DNA of 64,000 bases from Aminobacter sp. AP02 (GCF_003148805.1 NZ_QGGX01000004.1:62001-126000); one strand, 5' to 3'. Shown: positions 8,811 to 17,625, numbered from the stretch's first letter. Translations and numbers: made by a program. Notes: generated by a model from the letters alone, not told the origin.

Positions 8811-9755
8811 ATGGAAAAGCGCGTTCTCGGCCGCACGGGCCTCGAGGTTTCGGTGGTCGGTCTCGGCTGCAACAACTTCGGCGGCATGATCAAGTCGCTC
8901 GACACAGAGGCCGCCCGCAAGGTGGTTCATGCAGCCATCGACTCCGGCATCACGCTGCTCGACACGTCGGATTCCTACGGCGTCAACGGCGGTTCAGAGA
9001 TCACGCTGGGCGAAGTCCTTGGCGACCGGCGCAAGGAGGTAGTACTGGCGACCAAGTTCGCCTCTCCGCTGAACCGCGAAAAGAGCAACCGCTACAACGG
9101 CTCGCGCGGCTACGTCATGAATGCTGTCGAAGACAGCCTGCGCCGACTCAAGACCGACTACATCGACCTCTACCAGTATCACTTCCCAGATCAGCAGACG
9201 CCCATCGAAGAGACGCTACGGGCGCTGGACGATCTCGTGAAGCAGGGCAAGGTACGTTATCTCGGCTGCTCGAACCTGCCGGCATGGATGCTGGTCGATG
9301 CAAGCTGGACCTCGCGCCACCACAATCTGCACAGCCTGCAGTCCACACAGGCCGAATACAATCTCATCTCGCGTTCGGCCGAGACGGAGTTGTTTCCGGC
9401 GATGCGCCGCACCGGCATGACGCTGCTGCCTTATTTCCCACTGGCGAGTGGCCTGCTTACCGGAAAATACCGCAAGGACCAGCAGATCCCCGAAGACACC
9501 CGCATGAGCATGGCCTACTTCAAGTCGGGCCTGACCGACGCCAATCTGGACAAGGTCGAGAAGCTGATCGCCTTCAGCGAAGCACGCGGCCACACCATTC
9601 TTGAGCTGGCGTTCTCGTGGCTTGCCTGCCAACCGATCGTTTCGAGCGTGATCGCAGGGGCAACTCGTCCGGATCAGGTGGTCGCCAACGCAGCGGCGGC
9701 TTCATGGAAGCTGTCGTCAGAGGAACTCGCCGAGATCGACACGATCTGCAAGTGA
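8811..9755 (+). CDS. Aldo/keto reductase
   Basis: This 314-aa TIM-barrel NAD(P)H oxidoreductase shows the aldo/keto reductase tetrad: Asp and Tyr in LLDTSDSYGVNGGSE, Lys in VLATKFASP and His in DLYQYHFPD. The C-terminal NADPH site is readable (VSSVIAGATRPDQV). Length is normal. It sits 55 bp after the GMC gene with no promoter motif of its own, so it is probably the last gene of the operon starting at 3213. It would interconvert an aldehyde or ketone and an alcohol; the physiological substrate is not evident. Confidence 0.92.
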   Translation: MEKRVLGRTGLEVSVVGLGCNNFGGMIKSLDTEAARKVVHAAIDSGITLLDTSDSYGVNGGSEITLGEVLGDRRKEVVLATKFASPLNREKSNRYNGSRGYVMNAVEDSLRRLKTDYIDLYQYHFPDQQTPIEETLRALDDLVKQGKVRYLGCSNLPAWMLVDASWTSRHHNLHSLQSTQAEYNLISRSAETELFPAMRRTGMTLLPYFPLASGLLTGKYRKDQQIPEDTRMSMAYFKSGLTDANLDKVEKLIAFSEARGHTILELAFSWLACQPIVSSVIAGATRPDQVVANAAAASWKLSSEELAEIDTICK

Positions 9756-9772
9756 TTGTGCGTCGCACAATC
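9754..9772. repeat. 19-bp perfect palindrome after the aldo/keto reductase
   Basis: GATTGTGCG and CGCACAATC surround a single T, starting inside the stop codon of the aldo/keto reductase. The one-base centre makes a poor RNA hairpin and there is no T tract. It could therefore be a protein-binding site upstream of the hydratase operon, or part of a transcript end. Confidence 0.45.
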
Positions 9773-9783
9773 CTGGTTCGCCG

Positions 9784-9804
9784 TTAGTCCCTTTGGACGA
9801 TTGC
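9784..9804 (+). promoter_or_regulatory. Recurrent palindromic operator, copy b (hydratase/fadE/fadA operon)
   Basis: TTAGTCC-CTTT-GGACGATTGC; both 6-bp halves are intact and only the trailing GTT is changed. It ends 67 bp before the hydratase start and is oriented toward it. It would drive the operon from 9872 to 15710. Confidence 0.75.
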
Positions 9805-9871
9805 ACCCGTTGTCGGGAAACGTAGTTTTCCCGTCAGCTACCAAGTTGAATTGTCAGCGGAACCCCTTGAA

Positions 9872-10768
9872 ATGACCGATCTGGTTGAGCCGCGCACGGC
9901 AGATATCACCTATGAGACGGATGAGCCGGTTCTCTACGAGACCGAGGGTCCGATCGCCTGGGTGACGATGAACCGCCCGACTTTCAACAACGCCCAGAAC
10001 TCGCAGATGACCTATGCGCTCGATGACGCCTTCAAGCGCGCCGTTGACGACGACGCTGTGAAGGTCATCATCTTGCGCGGCGCGGGCAAGCATTTTTCGG
10101 CCGGCCACGATATCGGCACGCCGGGCCGCGACGTCAACAAAACCTTCGACCGACGCCTGATGTGGGCCGACCACACCAACAAGCCGGCGGCCGAGATGCT
10201 CTACACCAGGGAGCACGAGGTCTATCTCGGCATGTGCCGACGCTGGCGCGACCTGCCCAAGCCGACGATTGCGCTGGTGCAGGGTGCCTGCGTCGCCGGC
10301 GGGCTGATGCTGGCCTGGGTCTGCGACTTCATCGTTGCCACAGACGACGCCTTCTTCCAGGATCCGGTCGTGCGCATGGGCATCCCCGGCGTCGAGTATT
10401 TTGCCCACGCCTTCGAACTGCCGCCGAGAGTCGCCAAGGAATTTTTGATGATGGGCGAGCGCATGCCTGCGGCACGCGCCGAGCAGTTCGGCATGGTCAA
10501 CAAGGTCGTGACCCGCGACGAACTCGAGGGCGCCGGCCGGGCGATGGCCGAGAAGCTGGCGCAATATCCGCGCCTCGGTCTCTGGTTGTCCAAGCAGGCA
10601 ATCAACCATGTCGAGGACCTGCGCGGCAAGCGCACCGCCATGGACGCGCACTACCACATGCACCATTTCGCCCATGCCCAGAACGACCTGACCACCGGCA
10701 ATACGCTGGGCGGACAGGACGCTAAGAGCATGGCCGCCGCCAACAAGAAGCAGGCCGGCGAGGCCTGA
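9872..10768 (+). CDS. Enoyl-CoA hydratase/isomerase family protein (EchA13-like)
   Basis: This 298-aa crotonase has the oxyanion-hole segments GAGKHFSAGHDIG and QGACVAGGLMLAWVCD. A long insertion after the first (DVNKTFDRRLMWADHTNK) is characteristic of the mycobacterial EchA13/EchA5 branch as I remember it. The Glu-rich active-site loop usual in hydratases is replaced by VVRMGIPGVEYFAHAF, so the exact reaction is uncertain. It leads an operon with two acyl-CoA dehydrogenases (35 bp and then 13 bp apart) and a thiolase, giving a near-complete beta-oxidation cycle. The ATG at 9872 is chosen over an upstream TTG at 9851. Confidence 0.9.
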   Translation: MTDLVEPRTADITYETDEPVLYETEGPIAWVTMNRPTFNNAQNSQMTYALDDAFKRAVDDDAVKVIILRGAGKHFSAGHDIGTPGRDVNKTFDRRLMWADHTNKPAAEMLYTREHEVYLGMCRRWRDLPKPTIALVQGACVAGGLMLAWVCDFIVATDDAFFQDPVVRMGIPGVEYFAHAFELPPRVAKEFLMMGERMPAARAEQFGMVNKVVTRDELEGAGRAMAEKLAQYPRLGLWLSKQAINHVEDLRGKRTAMDAHYHMHHFAHAQNDLTTGNTLGGQDAKSMAAANKKQAGEA

Positions 10769-10802
10769 GCCTGCCGCTGCCGACCAACGGGAATTTCCAA
10801 GC

Positions 10803-11966
10803 GTGGATCTGAACTACACCGACGAGCAGAAGGCCTTCCGCCAGGAAGTGCGCTCCTGGCTCGAAAAACATGTGCCAGCAACGCCGCTGCCATCCTTCGA
10901 CGCCAGCCGCGAGGGTTTTGAAGCGCATCGCGCTTGGGAGCAGGTGCTGGCCGAGGGCCGCTGGGGGATGGTGACCTGGCCAGAGAACTATGGTGGGCGC
11001 GGGCTCGACTTGATCCAGTGGCTGATCTTCGAGGAAGAATACTACCGTTCCGGCGCTCCGCTGCGTGTCAACCAGAACGGTATCTTCCTGCTCGGCCCGA
11101 CGCTGATGGAATATGGCACCGAAGAGCAGAAGGCGCGCTTCCTGACCTCCATGGCCTCCGGCGACGAGATCTGGGCGCAGGCCTGGTCCGAACCGCAGGC
11201 AGGTTCAGACCTTGCCTCGGTTCGCGCGACAGCCGTGCTCGAAGGCGATGAATATGTGCTCAAGGGTCACAAGATCTGGTCGTCGCGTGCCGTCTTCGCC
11301 GATTGGGCCTTCGGCTTGTTCCGCACCGATCCTGCCTCGCAGCGCCATAAAGGCCTGTCGCTGATTTTCTTCCCGCTCAACGCTCCGGGCGTGCGGGTGC
11401 AAGCGATCCCGCAGATCGATGGCGAGACCGGCTTTGCCGAAATCTTCCTCGAAGACGTGCGGGTGCCCGCCTTCAACCGCCTCGGCGGCGAAGGTGAGGG
11501 CTGGAACATTTGCATGGCGACCGCCGGCTTCGAGCGCGGCCTGATGCTGCGCAGCCCGGCGCGCTTCCAGGTGGCGGCGCGCAAGCTGGTCGACCTCTAC
11601 AAGGCGCATGAGGGCGAGGTCGAGCCGACAGTGCGCGCGGCGGTGCTGCAGTCGTGGATGGACGCCGAGGCTTACGCGCTGTCGATCTACGCGACGGCGT
11701 CGCGCCTTGCCGCCGGCGGCCATATCGGCGCCGAGGCCAGCACCAACAAGATCTTCTGGTCGGAAATGGACATCGCCATGCACAAGGCGGCATTGTCGAT
11801 CCTTGGGGCTCGTGCGGAACTGTTGCGTAGCGCACCCGAGGCCGGCGACATCGGCCGCTGGCTGGACGGCTACTTCTTCTCGCTGGCCGGGCCGATCTAC
11901 GCCGGCTCGAACGAGATCCAGCGCAACATCATCGCCGAGCGCATGCTCGGGCTGCCGCGCGCATAA
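10803..11966 (+). CDS. Acyl-CoA dehydrogenase, active-type subunit of a heteromeric pair
   Basis: This 387-aa FAD-dependent acyl-CoA dehydrogenase keeps the flavin/substrate block AWSEPQAGSDLASVRATA and the C-terminal GPIYAGSNEIQRNIIAERML motif. The next gene is a shorter dehydrogenase lacking that last motif, the pattern of alpha2-beta2 steroid-type FadE enzymes in actinobacteria. It likely introduces an alpha,beta double bond into a bulky ring- or side-chain-derived acyl-CoA. It resembles FadE17 or FadE31 in layout, but I cannot separate these by eye. The start is GTG 10803. Confidence 0.93.
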   Translation: MDLNYTDEQKAFRQEVRSWLEKHVPATPLPSFDASREGFEAHRAWEQVLAEGRWGMVTWPENYGGRGLDLIQWLIFEEEYYRSGAPLRVNQNGIFLLGPTLMEYGTEEQKARFLTSMASGDEIWAQAWSEPQAGSDLASVRATAVLEGDEYVLKGHKIWSSRAVFADWAFGLFRTDPASQRHKGLSLIFFPLNAPGVRVQAIPQIDGETGFAEIFLEDVRVPAFNRLGGEGEGWNICMATAGFERGLMLRSPARFQVAARKLVDLYKAHEGEVEPTVRAAVLQSWMDAEAYALSIYATASRLAAGGHIGAEASTNKIFWSEMDIAMHKAALSILGARAELLRSAPEAGDIGRWLDGYFFSLAGPIYAGSNEIQRNIIAERMLGLPRA

Positions 11967-11979
11967 GGAGGGACGACAG

Positions 11980-13044
11980 ATGGATTTCCGTTTCTCCGAA
12001 GAACAGACGATGACGGCGGACGTCGTTCGCGAACTGCTAACCGACGTCTGCCAGCCGGCGGACCTGCGCCGCCTGATGGGCGAGGGTGCTGCTCGCGACG
12101 AGGGCCGCTGGGCCAAGATCGTGGAAATGGGCTTGGCCGGCGCCATGGTGGCTGAAGACAAGGGCGGGCTCGGCTTGTCGGCGATCGACTTCGTGCAGAT
12201 CGCCGAGGCCTGTGGCTATGCCGGCTTGCCGGAGCCGCTGGTCGAGAACGCCGGGGTGGCGCTGCCATTGCTGGCGGCCTTTTCCGACAATTCTCGCGCC
12301 GCTGCCCTGCTGGAACGGGCGCTGGCGGGCGAGGTGACCGTGACCGTCGCCCACCCGGCAAATCCGTTCGTCGCCGATGCCGACACCGCCGAAGCAGTGC
12401 TTATCGTTCGCGACGGTGCCGTGCATCTGGTCGAAACTGCCAGCGTGGCGATAGTGGCGCAGCCGAGCGTCGATCCGTTCCGCCGCCTGTTCTCGGTCGC
12501 GTTCGAGCCGAGCGCCGAGACGCTGATCGCCAGCGCCGAAGACGCAGCGACCCCACTTGCCGCGGCCTTCGACCGTGGTGCGCTGTACGCGGCCGCGCAG
12601 ATGCAGGGCATCGCCCAGCGTTGCGTCGATCTCGGCGTCGCCTATGCCAAGGAACGACAGCAGTTCGGCAAGCCAATCGGCTCTTACCAGGCGGTGAAGC
12701 ATCATCTCGCAACCGCCCAGGTCAAGATCGAGTTCGCCCGGCCGGTGCTGCATGCGGCCGCCGCACAGCTGGAGCAGGGCGACCTCTACAGCCGAGCACG
12801 CATCTCGCAGGCCAAGCTCGCTTGTGCCGACGCATCCGACGTCGCTGCCCGTACTTCGATCCAGGTGCATGGCGCCATGGGCTATTCCTGGGAAGTGGAC
12901 GTCCACTTCTTCCTCAAGCGCGGCATCGCCCTGACCAACTGGTGGGGCGGAAACGCCTTCCATCGCGAGCGCGTCGCGGCACGCGTCTTTGGCGCCGCAC
13001 TCGGACCCGAACATACCTTTGCCAGAGAGGCCGAAAATGCCTGA
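11980..13044 (+). CDS. Acyl-CoA dehydrogenase, partner subunit of the heteromeric pair
   Basis: This 354-aa acyl-CoA dehydrogenase-fold protein starts at MDFRFSEEQTMTADVV after GGAGGGACGAC. The middle domain is degenerate: the usual SEP-AGSD block is not recognisable. The C-terminal GSNEIQ motif is also absent; the end reads MGYSWEVDVHFFLKRGIAL. Both traits are typical of the second subunit of FadE heterotetramers, which supplies the active-site base or FAD contacts to its neighbour. It lies 13 bp after that neighbour and its stop overlaps the thiolase start by 8 nt, so all three are translationally coupled. Confidence 0.92.
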   Translation: MDFRFSEEQTMTADVVRELLTDVCQPADLRRLMGEGAARDEGRWAKIVEMGLAGAMVAEDKGGLGLSAIDFVQIAEACGYAGLPEPLVENAGVALPLLAAFSDNSRAAALLERALAGEVTVTVAHPANPFVADADTAEAVLIVRDGAVHLVETASVAIVAQPSVDPFRRLFSVAFEPSAETLIASAEDAATPLAAAFDRGALYAAAQMQGIAQRCVDLGVAYAKERQQFGKPIGSYQAVKHHLATAQVKIEFARPVLHAAAAQLEQGDLYSRARISQAKLACADASDVAARTSIQVHGAMGYSWEVDVHFFLKRGIALTNWWGGNAFHRERVAARVFGAALGPEHTFAREAENA

Positions 13045-14188
13045 AGCCTATATCGTCGATGCCATCCGTACACCGGTCGGCCGCAAGAAGGGCTCGCTCG
13101 CCGGCCTCCACTCGGCCGACCTTGGTGCGGAGCCGATCAAGGCGCTTTTGGCGCGCACCGGCATCGACCCGAACGCGGTCGATGACGTCATCTATGGCTG
13201 CACCGACACGATCGGCTCGCAGGCCGGTGACATCGCCCGCACCTGCTGGCTGGTTGCAGGCCTGCCCGACCATGTTCCCGGTGTGACCGTCGACCGCCAG
13301 TGCGGTTCGGCCCAGCAGGCGGTGCATTTCGCAGCACAGGCCGTGATGAGCGGCACGCAGGACCTGGTGATCGCCGGCGGTGTGCAGAACATGAACATGA
13401 TCCCGATGGCTTCGGCCATGCTGGTCGGGCCGCAGTTCGGTTTCCCCGATCCGTTCAGCACCTCACCGGGCTGGATTGCTAGATATGGCGAGCAGGAGGT
13501 CAGCCAGTTTCGCTCGGCCGAGATGATCGCCGAGAAGTGGCAGTGCAGCCGCGACGAGATGGAGCAGTTTGCGCTCGAAAGCCACCAGAGCGCGATTGCC
13601 GCGATCGACGCAGGGAGATTCAACGGCGAGATCGCACCGGTCGGCGACTTCGCCGTCGACGAGACGCCGCGCCGCGACACCTCGCTCGAGAAGATGGCGA
13701 CGCTCAAGACGCTGATCGAGGGCGGCAGCGTGCATGCCGGCGTCGCCAGTCAGAACGCCGACGCATCGGCAGCACTGCTGATCGCCTCGGAGCAGGCGGT
13801 GAAGGACCACAACCTCAAGCCGCGCGCCCGCATCCACCACATCAGCGTGCGTGGCGACGATCCGGTTTGGATGCTGACGGCGCCAATTCCGGCGACGCGC
13901 CACGCGCTGGCAAAGACCGGGCTCAGGGTCGAGGACATCGACCTGTTCGAGTGCAACGAGGCCTTTGCCTCGATCCCGCTCGCCTGGATCAAGGATCTCG
14001 GCATTCCCCGCGATAGGGTCAACGTCAATGGCGGTGCGATCGCGCTCGGCCATCCTCTGGGCGCCACCGGCGCGCGCATCATGACGACGATGCTGAACGA
14101 ACTCGAGCGCCGCAATGGCCGCTATGCCCTGCAGACCATGTGCGAGGGCGGCGGCCAGGCCAATGTGACGATCATCGAAAGGCTCTGA
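13037..14188 (+). CDS. fadA6: Acetyl-CoA acyltransferase (thiolase), FadA6-like
   Basis: This 383-aa thiolase has the catalytic triad: Cys89 in VDRQCGSAQQA, His339 in GAIALGHPLGATGAR and Cys369 in QTMCEGGGQANV. The sequence closely follows what I recall of mycobacterial FadA6 in several blocks (MIAEKWQCSRDEMEQ, KPRARIHHISVRGDDPV, LQTMCEGGG). FadA6 is the thiolase of the KstR2 regulon, acting after ring opening of the HIP-derived CoA ester. ATG 13037 overlaps the end of the dehydrogenase gene. The thiolase family is certain; the FadA6 assignment is from memory and should be tested by phylogeny against FadA5 and other steroid thiolases. Confidence 0.9.
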   Translation: MPEAYIVDAIRTPVGRKKGSLAGLHSADLGAEPIKALLARTGIDPNAVDDVIYGCTDTIGSQAGDIARTCWLVAGLPDHVPGVTVDRQCGSAQQAVHFAAQAVMSGTQDLVIAGGVQNMNMIPMASAMLVGPQFGFPDPFSTSPGWIARYGEQEVSQFRSAEMIAEKWQCSRDEMEQFALESHQSAIAAIDAGRFNGEIAPVGDFAVDETPRRDTSLEKMATLKTLIEGGSVHAGVASQNADASAALLIASEQAVKDHNLKPRARIHHISVRGDDPVWMLTAPIPATRHALAKTGLRVEDIDLFECNEAFASIPLAWIKDLGIPRDRVNVNGGAIALGHPLGATGARIMTTMLNELERRNGRYALQTMCEGGGQANVTIIERL

Positions 14189-14190
14189 CC

Positions 14191-14793
14191 ATGCCATGCT
14201 ATGCCTTCGAAGGCATCGTGCCGGTGGTCGATCCGACCACCTACCTGCATCCGACGGCAGTGCTGATCGGCGACGTGACTATCGGGCCGCGCTGCTACAT
14301 CGGGCCTGGCGCCTCGCTGCGCGGCGACTTCGGCCGCATTACGGTCGTCGGCGATGCCAGCGTGCAGGATAATTGCACGCTGCACACCGGCTCGGGTTCG
14401 GATTGCGTCGTTGGGCGCGGGGCGACTGTTGGCCACGGCGCGATCCTGCATGGCTGCACGGTGGGCGAGAATGCACTGATCGGCATGAATGCCGTGGTGC
14501 TCGACGGGGCCGTCATCGGCGACGACAGCTTGGTGGCCGCACTCAGCCTGGTGAAGAACGAGGTGGTGACGCCGCCGCGCAGCCTGATCGCCGGCAATCC
14601 AGCCAGGGTGATCAAGGAGATGCCGGAGCAGGCGATCATCTGGCGCAACAACGGCGACGGCGAATACCAGCGCCTCGCCGACCGGTCGCTGGCCGATCTC
14701 GTGGAATGCGAACCGCTCCGCACCCCGGAGCCTGACCGCAAGCGCAATGCCGGCCAGGCACGCGCCGTGCGGCTGTCGACCAAGACAAAGTGA
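14191..14793 (+). CDS. paaY: Gamma-carbonic-anhydrase-like hexapeptide-repeat protein (PaaY type)
   Basis: This 200-aa left-handed beta-helix protein has repeating hexapeptides (LIGDVTIGPRCYIGPGASLRG onward). It contains the metal-site histidines expected of the gamma-carbonic anhydrase family (HTGSG, VGHGAILHGC) and ends with a helical tail. In phenylacetate operons PaaY is a thioesterase-like accessory that removes inhibitory CoA adducts; here it sits 2 nt after a thiolase, so a similar CoA-ester housekeeping role is a reasonable inference. Carnitine-type CaiE proteins are the alternative. The start is ATG 14191. Confidence 0.85.
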   Translation: MPCYAFEGIVPVVDPTTYLHPTAVLIGDVTIGPRCYIGPGASLRGDFGRITVVGDASVQDNCTLHTGSGSDCVVGRGATVGHGAILHGCTVGENALIGMNAVVLDGAVIGDDSLVAALSLVKNEVVTPPRSLIAGNPARVIKEMPEQAIIWRNNGDGEYQRLADRSLADLVECEPLRTPEPDRKRNAGQARAVRLSTKTK

Positions 14794-14804
14794 GAAGGAC
14801 TGAC

Positions 14805-15710
14805 ATGGCAGGGATCTGCGAAAACAGGGTTGTGATCGTCACCGGCGCCGGCCGAGGCCTGGGCCGCGCCTATGCGCTGGGGCTGGCGGCCGAAGGTGCG
14901 AAGGTCGTGGTCAACGATCTCGGCGTCGGTACCCATGGCGACGCGACCACCGAGACGCCGGCACAGCAGGTCGTGGACGAAATCAAGGCGAAGGGCGGCC
15001 AGGCTGTCGCCAACTATGACGACGTGACCGACTTCGAAGCCGGTGGCCGCATCGTCAAGGCAGCGCTCGATGCGTTCGGCGACCTGCACGCGGTGGTCAA
15101 CAATGCCGGCTTCGTGCGCGACCGCATGTTCGTCTCGTGCACGCCCGAAGAGTGGGACGCTGTGCTGCGCGTGCACTTGCGCGGCCATTTCTGCGTCAGC
15201 CGCCATGCCGTCGACTACTGGCGCGCCCAGCAGAAGGCGGGCAAGCAGGTCGACGCCCGCATCATCAACACCTCGTCGGGCGCGGGCTTGCAAGGCAGCA
15301 TTGGCCAGAGCGCCTATTCGGCGGCCAAGGGCGGCATTGCCTCGCTGACACTGGTGCAGGCCGCCGAGCTTCGTCGCTACGGCATCACCGCCAACGGACT
15401 TGCGCCCAACGCGCGCACGCGCATGACTGAGACCGCATTCGCGGAGGCGATGCAGGCCAAGGAAGGCGAGTTCGATATCTTCGCGCCTGAGAACACAGCG
15501 CCTCTGGTTGCCTGGCTGTGCAGTTCGGCCTCGGCCGACGTGACCGGCCAGGTGTTCGAGCTGATCGGCGGTAAGATTCGCGTTTGTCTCGGCTGGAACG
15601 ACGGTCCGGAGTTCGACAAGGGCAGCCGCTGGGATGCCTCTGACCTCGGCGACAAGATCAAGGATCTGGTGGCAACGCGTCCTGCCGCTAAGCCGGTCTA
15701 CGGCTCGTAA
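14805..15710 (+). CDS. SDR-family dehydrogenase, HSD17B4-like 3-hydroxyacyl-CoA dehydrogenase type
   Basis: This 301-aa short-chain dehydrogenase has the cofactor motif VTGAGRGLGRAYALGLAAEG followed by VVVNDLG, as in the N-terminal domain of peroxisomal multifunctional enzyme type 2 (HSD17B4). Catalytic Tyr171 and Lys175 are in GQSAYSAAKGG, with the Ser upstream in NTSSGAG. A C-terminal tail of about 50 residues extends past the SDR core. In this operon it could oxidise the 3-hydroxyacyl-CoA made by the hydratase, feeding the thiolase. GAAGGA precedes ATG 14805. A terminator follows 26 bp after the stop, ending the operon. Confidence 0.9.
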   Translation: MAGICENRVVIVTGAGRGLGRAYALGLAAEGAKVVVNDLGVGTHGDATTETPAQQVVDEIKAKGGQAVANYDDVTDFEAGGRIVKAALDAFGDLHAVVNNAGFVRDRMFVSCTPEEWDAVLRVHLRGHFCVSRHAVDYWRAQQKAGKQVDARIINTSSGAGLQGSIGQSAYSAAKGGIASLTLVQAAELRRYGITANGLAPNARTRMTETAFAEAMQAKEGEFDIFAPENTAPLVAWLCSSASADVTGQVFELIGGKIRVCLGWNDGPEFDKGSRWDASDLGDKIKDLVATRPAAKPVYGS

Positions 15711-15736
15711 GCCAACTTGCAGCGCTGAGATGTATC

Positions 15737-15764
15737 AAGGGCGTCGGGCAACCGGCGCCCTTTC
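15737..15764 (+). terminator. Rho-independent terminator after the 9872-15710 operon
   Basis: An 11-bp stem (AAGGGCGTCGG pairing with CCGGCGCCCTT, one G-T pair) closes a GCAA tetraloop and runs into TTTCG. This is a strong stem with a short T run, placed right after the SDR gene. Confidence 0.8.
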
Positions 15765-15818
15765 GCTTTGCCCAGCTGCTTTGCCTCACAGGCCGCCGGG
15801 CCGCAGGTATGCGAATGG

Positions 15819-15850
15819 CAAAACGGGACGGCGCTTTCGCATCGTCCCGT
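15819..15850 (-). terminator. Terminator for the fadD3-like gene
   Basis: Read on the minus strand, an 8-bp stem (ACGGGACG with CGTCCCGT, 12-nt loop) is followed by TTTTGCC, 64 bp after the ligase stop codon. With the terminator at 15737 it insulates the convergent transcripts. Confidence 0.7.
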
Positions 15851-15913
15851 CAGATGTCGTCCGAGAATCGTGGTCGGCTGTGCCGAACCCCAATCCGGGC
15901 GCGGACCTGCAAG

Positions 15914-17506
15914 TCAGGCGGCGTTGCCGGCGGGCACCTCGTCGCGCAGGACGTTCTTCAGCACCTTGCCTTGTGGGCTGGTGGGCAGTGAGGCGCGGAT
16001 CTCGACGCTGCGCGGGCACTTGTAGTTGGCCATGTTGGCGCGCGACCAGTCGATGATCTCTTTTTCGGTGGCGCTGGTGCCGGGGCGCAGCACCACATAG
16101 GCCTTGCCGACCTCGCCGAGGCGTTCGTCTGCTACACCGATGACCGCAACGATGCCGATCGCCGGGTTCTGGCTCAGGATGCGTTCGATCTCGGCCGGAT
16201 AGCAGTTGAAGCCGCCGGTGATGTACATGTCCTTGAGACGGTCCTCGATGCGCAGGTTGCCGTCAGTGTCGAAATAGCCGACGTCCCCGGTGTGCAGCCA
16301 GCCCTCGGGATCGATGGTCTTGGCCGTCGCCTTGGGGTCGTTGAAATAACCCTTCATGACGATGTAGCCACGGATCACCACTTCGCCCGGCTTGCCGTCG
16401 GGCAGGAAATGGCCGTCGTCGCCCATGATGCGAACCTCGACGCCGGGCGCCGCCTTGCCGGCGGTGTTGGCGATGACGTCGTCCGGGTCGGTTGCCAGGC
16501 ACATGGTGCCATAGCCGCCGCATTCGGTGAGGCCATAGCCGTTGACCACGCCGGCGAAGCCAAGCTCCTCGCGCATGCGGCGGATGAGGATGGAGGGTAC
16601 CACCGCGCCGCCGGTGACACCGAGCCGCAGTGAGCTGGTGTCGAACTTCGCCAGCTCGGGGTGCTGGAGCATGCCCTGGAAGATGGCGGGTGGGCCGGGG
16701 ATGACGCTGATCTTCTCCTCGGCGACGCGCTTGAGGATTTCGCCGGCGTCGTAGGTGAGATGCGGCATCAGCACCGCGCCGCGCATCAGCGAGACGATTG
16801 CGCCGGAGCGATAGCCGAAAGCGTGGAAGAAGGGCGGAATGACGAGGATGCGGTCATGCTCGCGGATGTCGACGCGTGTCGCCCAGGCGTCGATCGCCTG
16901 GAGACACTGCTGGTGGCCGTACATGACACCCTTTGGGTAACCCGTCGTACCCGACGTAAACAGCATGTCGCAGAGGTCGTCGGGGCCGACGGAGGCCTCG
17001 CGTTCGGCAAGCTCGGCGTCGCTGATTTTGTCGCCTGCCGCGACGAAGCTGTCCCAGTCGCGGTCGCCATTGCGGGGATCGCCGATGATGACCACCTCCC
17101 GAAGCAGTTCGCGCGTTTCGGCGCGGAGTTGATCAGGGTAGTAGGTGTTGAGGAACTCGCCCGTGGAAAACAGAACCGAGGTGCCGCTGCGCTTAACCAG
17201 TTCGGCGATCTCCGCGCCCTTGAAGCGGGTGCTGGCCGGGATGAGAACCGCGCCTGCCGTGACAAGGCCGAGTGCGGTGGCGAACCATTTCCAGGTGTTG
17301 GGTGCCCAGATCATGATGCGGTCGCCCTTCTGGACGCCGGCAGCGATCATCGCCTTGCCGACGCGCTTGCGCATCGCGTCGAGTTCGACAAAGTTCAAGA
17401 TGACGCCTGCGTCCTCGACAGCCGTGCGCGTGCCATAGACCTCGGCGGCTCGTGCGCAGAGGGCGGGAATGGTGGTGAACTTCCAGTCGGCGTCTTCTGA
17501 AATCAT
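15914..17506 (-). CDS. fadD3: Acyl-CoA synthetase, FadD3-like (HIP-CoA ligase)
   Basis: This 530-aa AMP-forming ligase shows the phosphate loop TSGTTGYPKG (residues 184-193), the hinge block GWLHTGDVGYFDTDGNLRIEDR (about 402-423) and the catalytic lysine K514 in PQGKVLK. Segments such as DRIMIWAPNTWKW, GPPAIFQGMLQHPELAKFD and RLKDMYITGGFNCYPAE match my memory of mycobacterial FadD3. FadD3 adds CoA to HIP, the C/D-ring remnant of steroids, and so commits it to ring opening. ATG 17506 is chosen because the longer frame upstream (to 18004) crosses the divergent SDR gene. A recurrent operator copy lies 98 bp upstream. The substrate is inferred from similarity and the ipd context. Confidence 0.9.
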   Translation of the reverse strand: MISEDADWKFTTIPALCARAAEVYGTRTAVEDAGVILNFVELDAMRKRVGKAMIAAGVQKGDRIMIWAPNTWKWFATALGLVTAGAVLIPASTRFKGAEIAELVKRSGTSVLFSTGEFLNTYYPDQLRAETRELLREVVIIGDPRNGDRDWDSFVAAGDKISDAELAEREASVGPDDLCDMLFTSGTTGYPKGVMYGHQQCLQAIDAWATRVDIREHDRILVIPPFFHAFGYRSGAIVSLMRGAVLMPHLTYDAGEILKRVAEEKISVIPGPPAIFQGMLQHPELAKFDTSSLRLGVTGGAVVPSILIRRMREELGFAGVVNGYGLTECGGYGTMCLATDPDDVIANTAGKAAPGVEVRIMGDDGHFLPDGKPGEVVIRGYIVMKGYFNDPKATAKTIDPEGWLHTGDVGYFDTDGNLRIEDRLKDMYITGGFNCYPAEIERILSQNPAIGIVAVIGVADERLGEVGKAYVVLRPGTSATEKEIIDWSRANMANYKCPRSVEIRASLPTSPQGKVLKNVLRDEVPAGNAA

Positions 17507-17604
17507 GTGTCTACCTGGAGGCAATGGGCCTGTTCGACGGTTTGGCGCGCCGCATGACGGCAGCCGGGCTGGTTTTGCGGGAACATAGGCGTCGGATGGC
17601 CGCC

Positions 17605-17625
17605 AGCATCGTCCGAAGGGACGAA
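17605..17625 (-). promoter_or_regulatory. Recurrent palindromic operator, copy c (fadD3 / divergent SDR)
   Basis: On the minus strand TTCGTCC-CTTC-GGACGATGCT, the only copy with perfectly symmetric halves (TCGTCC and GGACGA). It lies 98 bp upstream of the fadD3-like gene and 82 bp upstream of the divergent SDR at 17708, so it could serve both. Confidence 0.75.
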
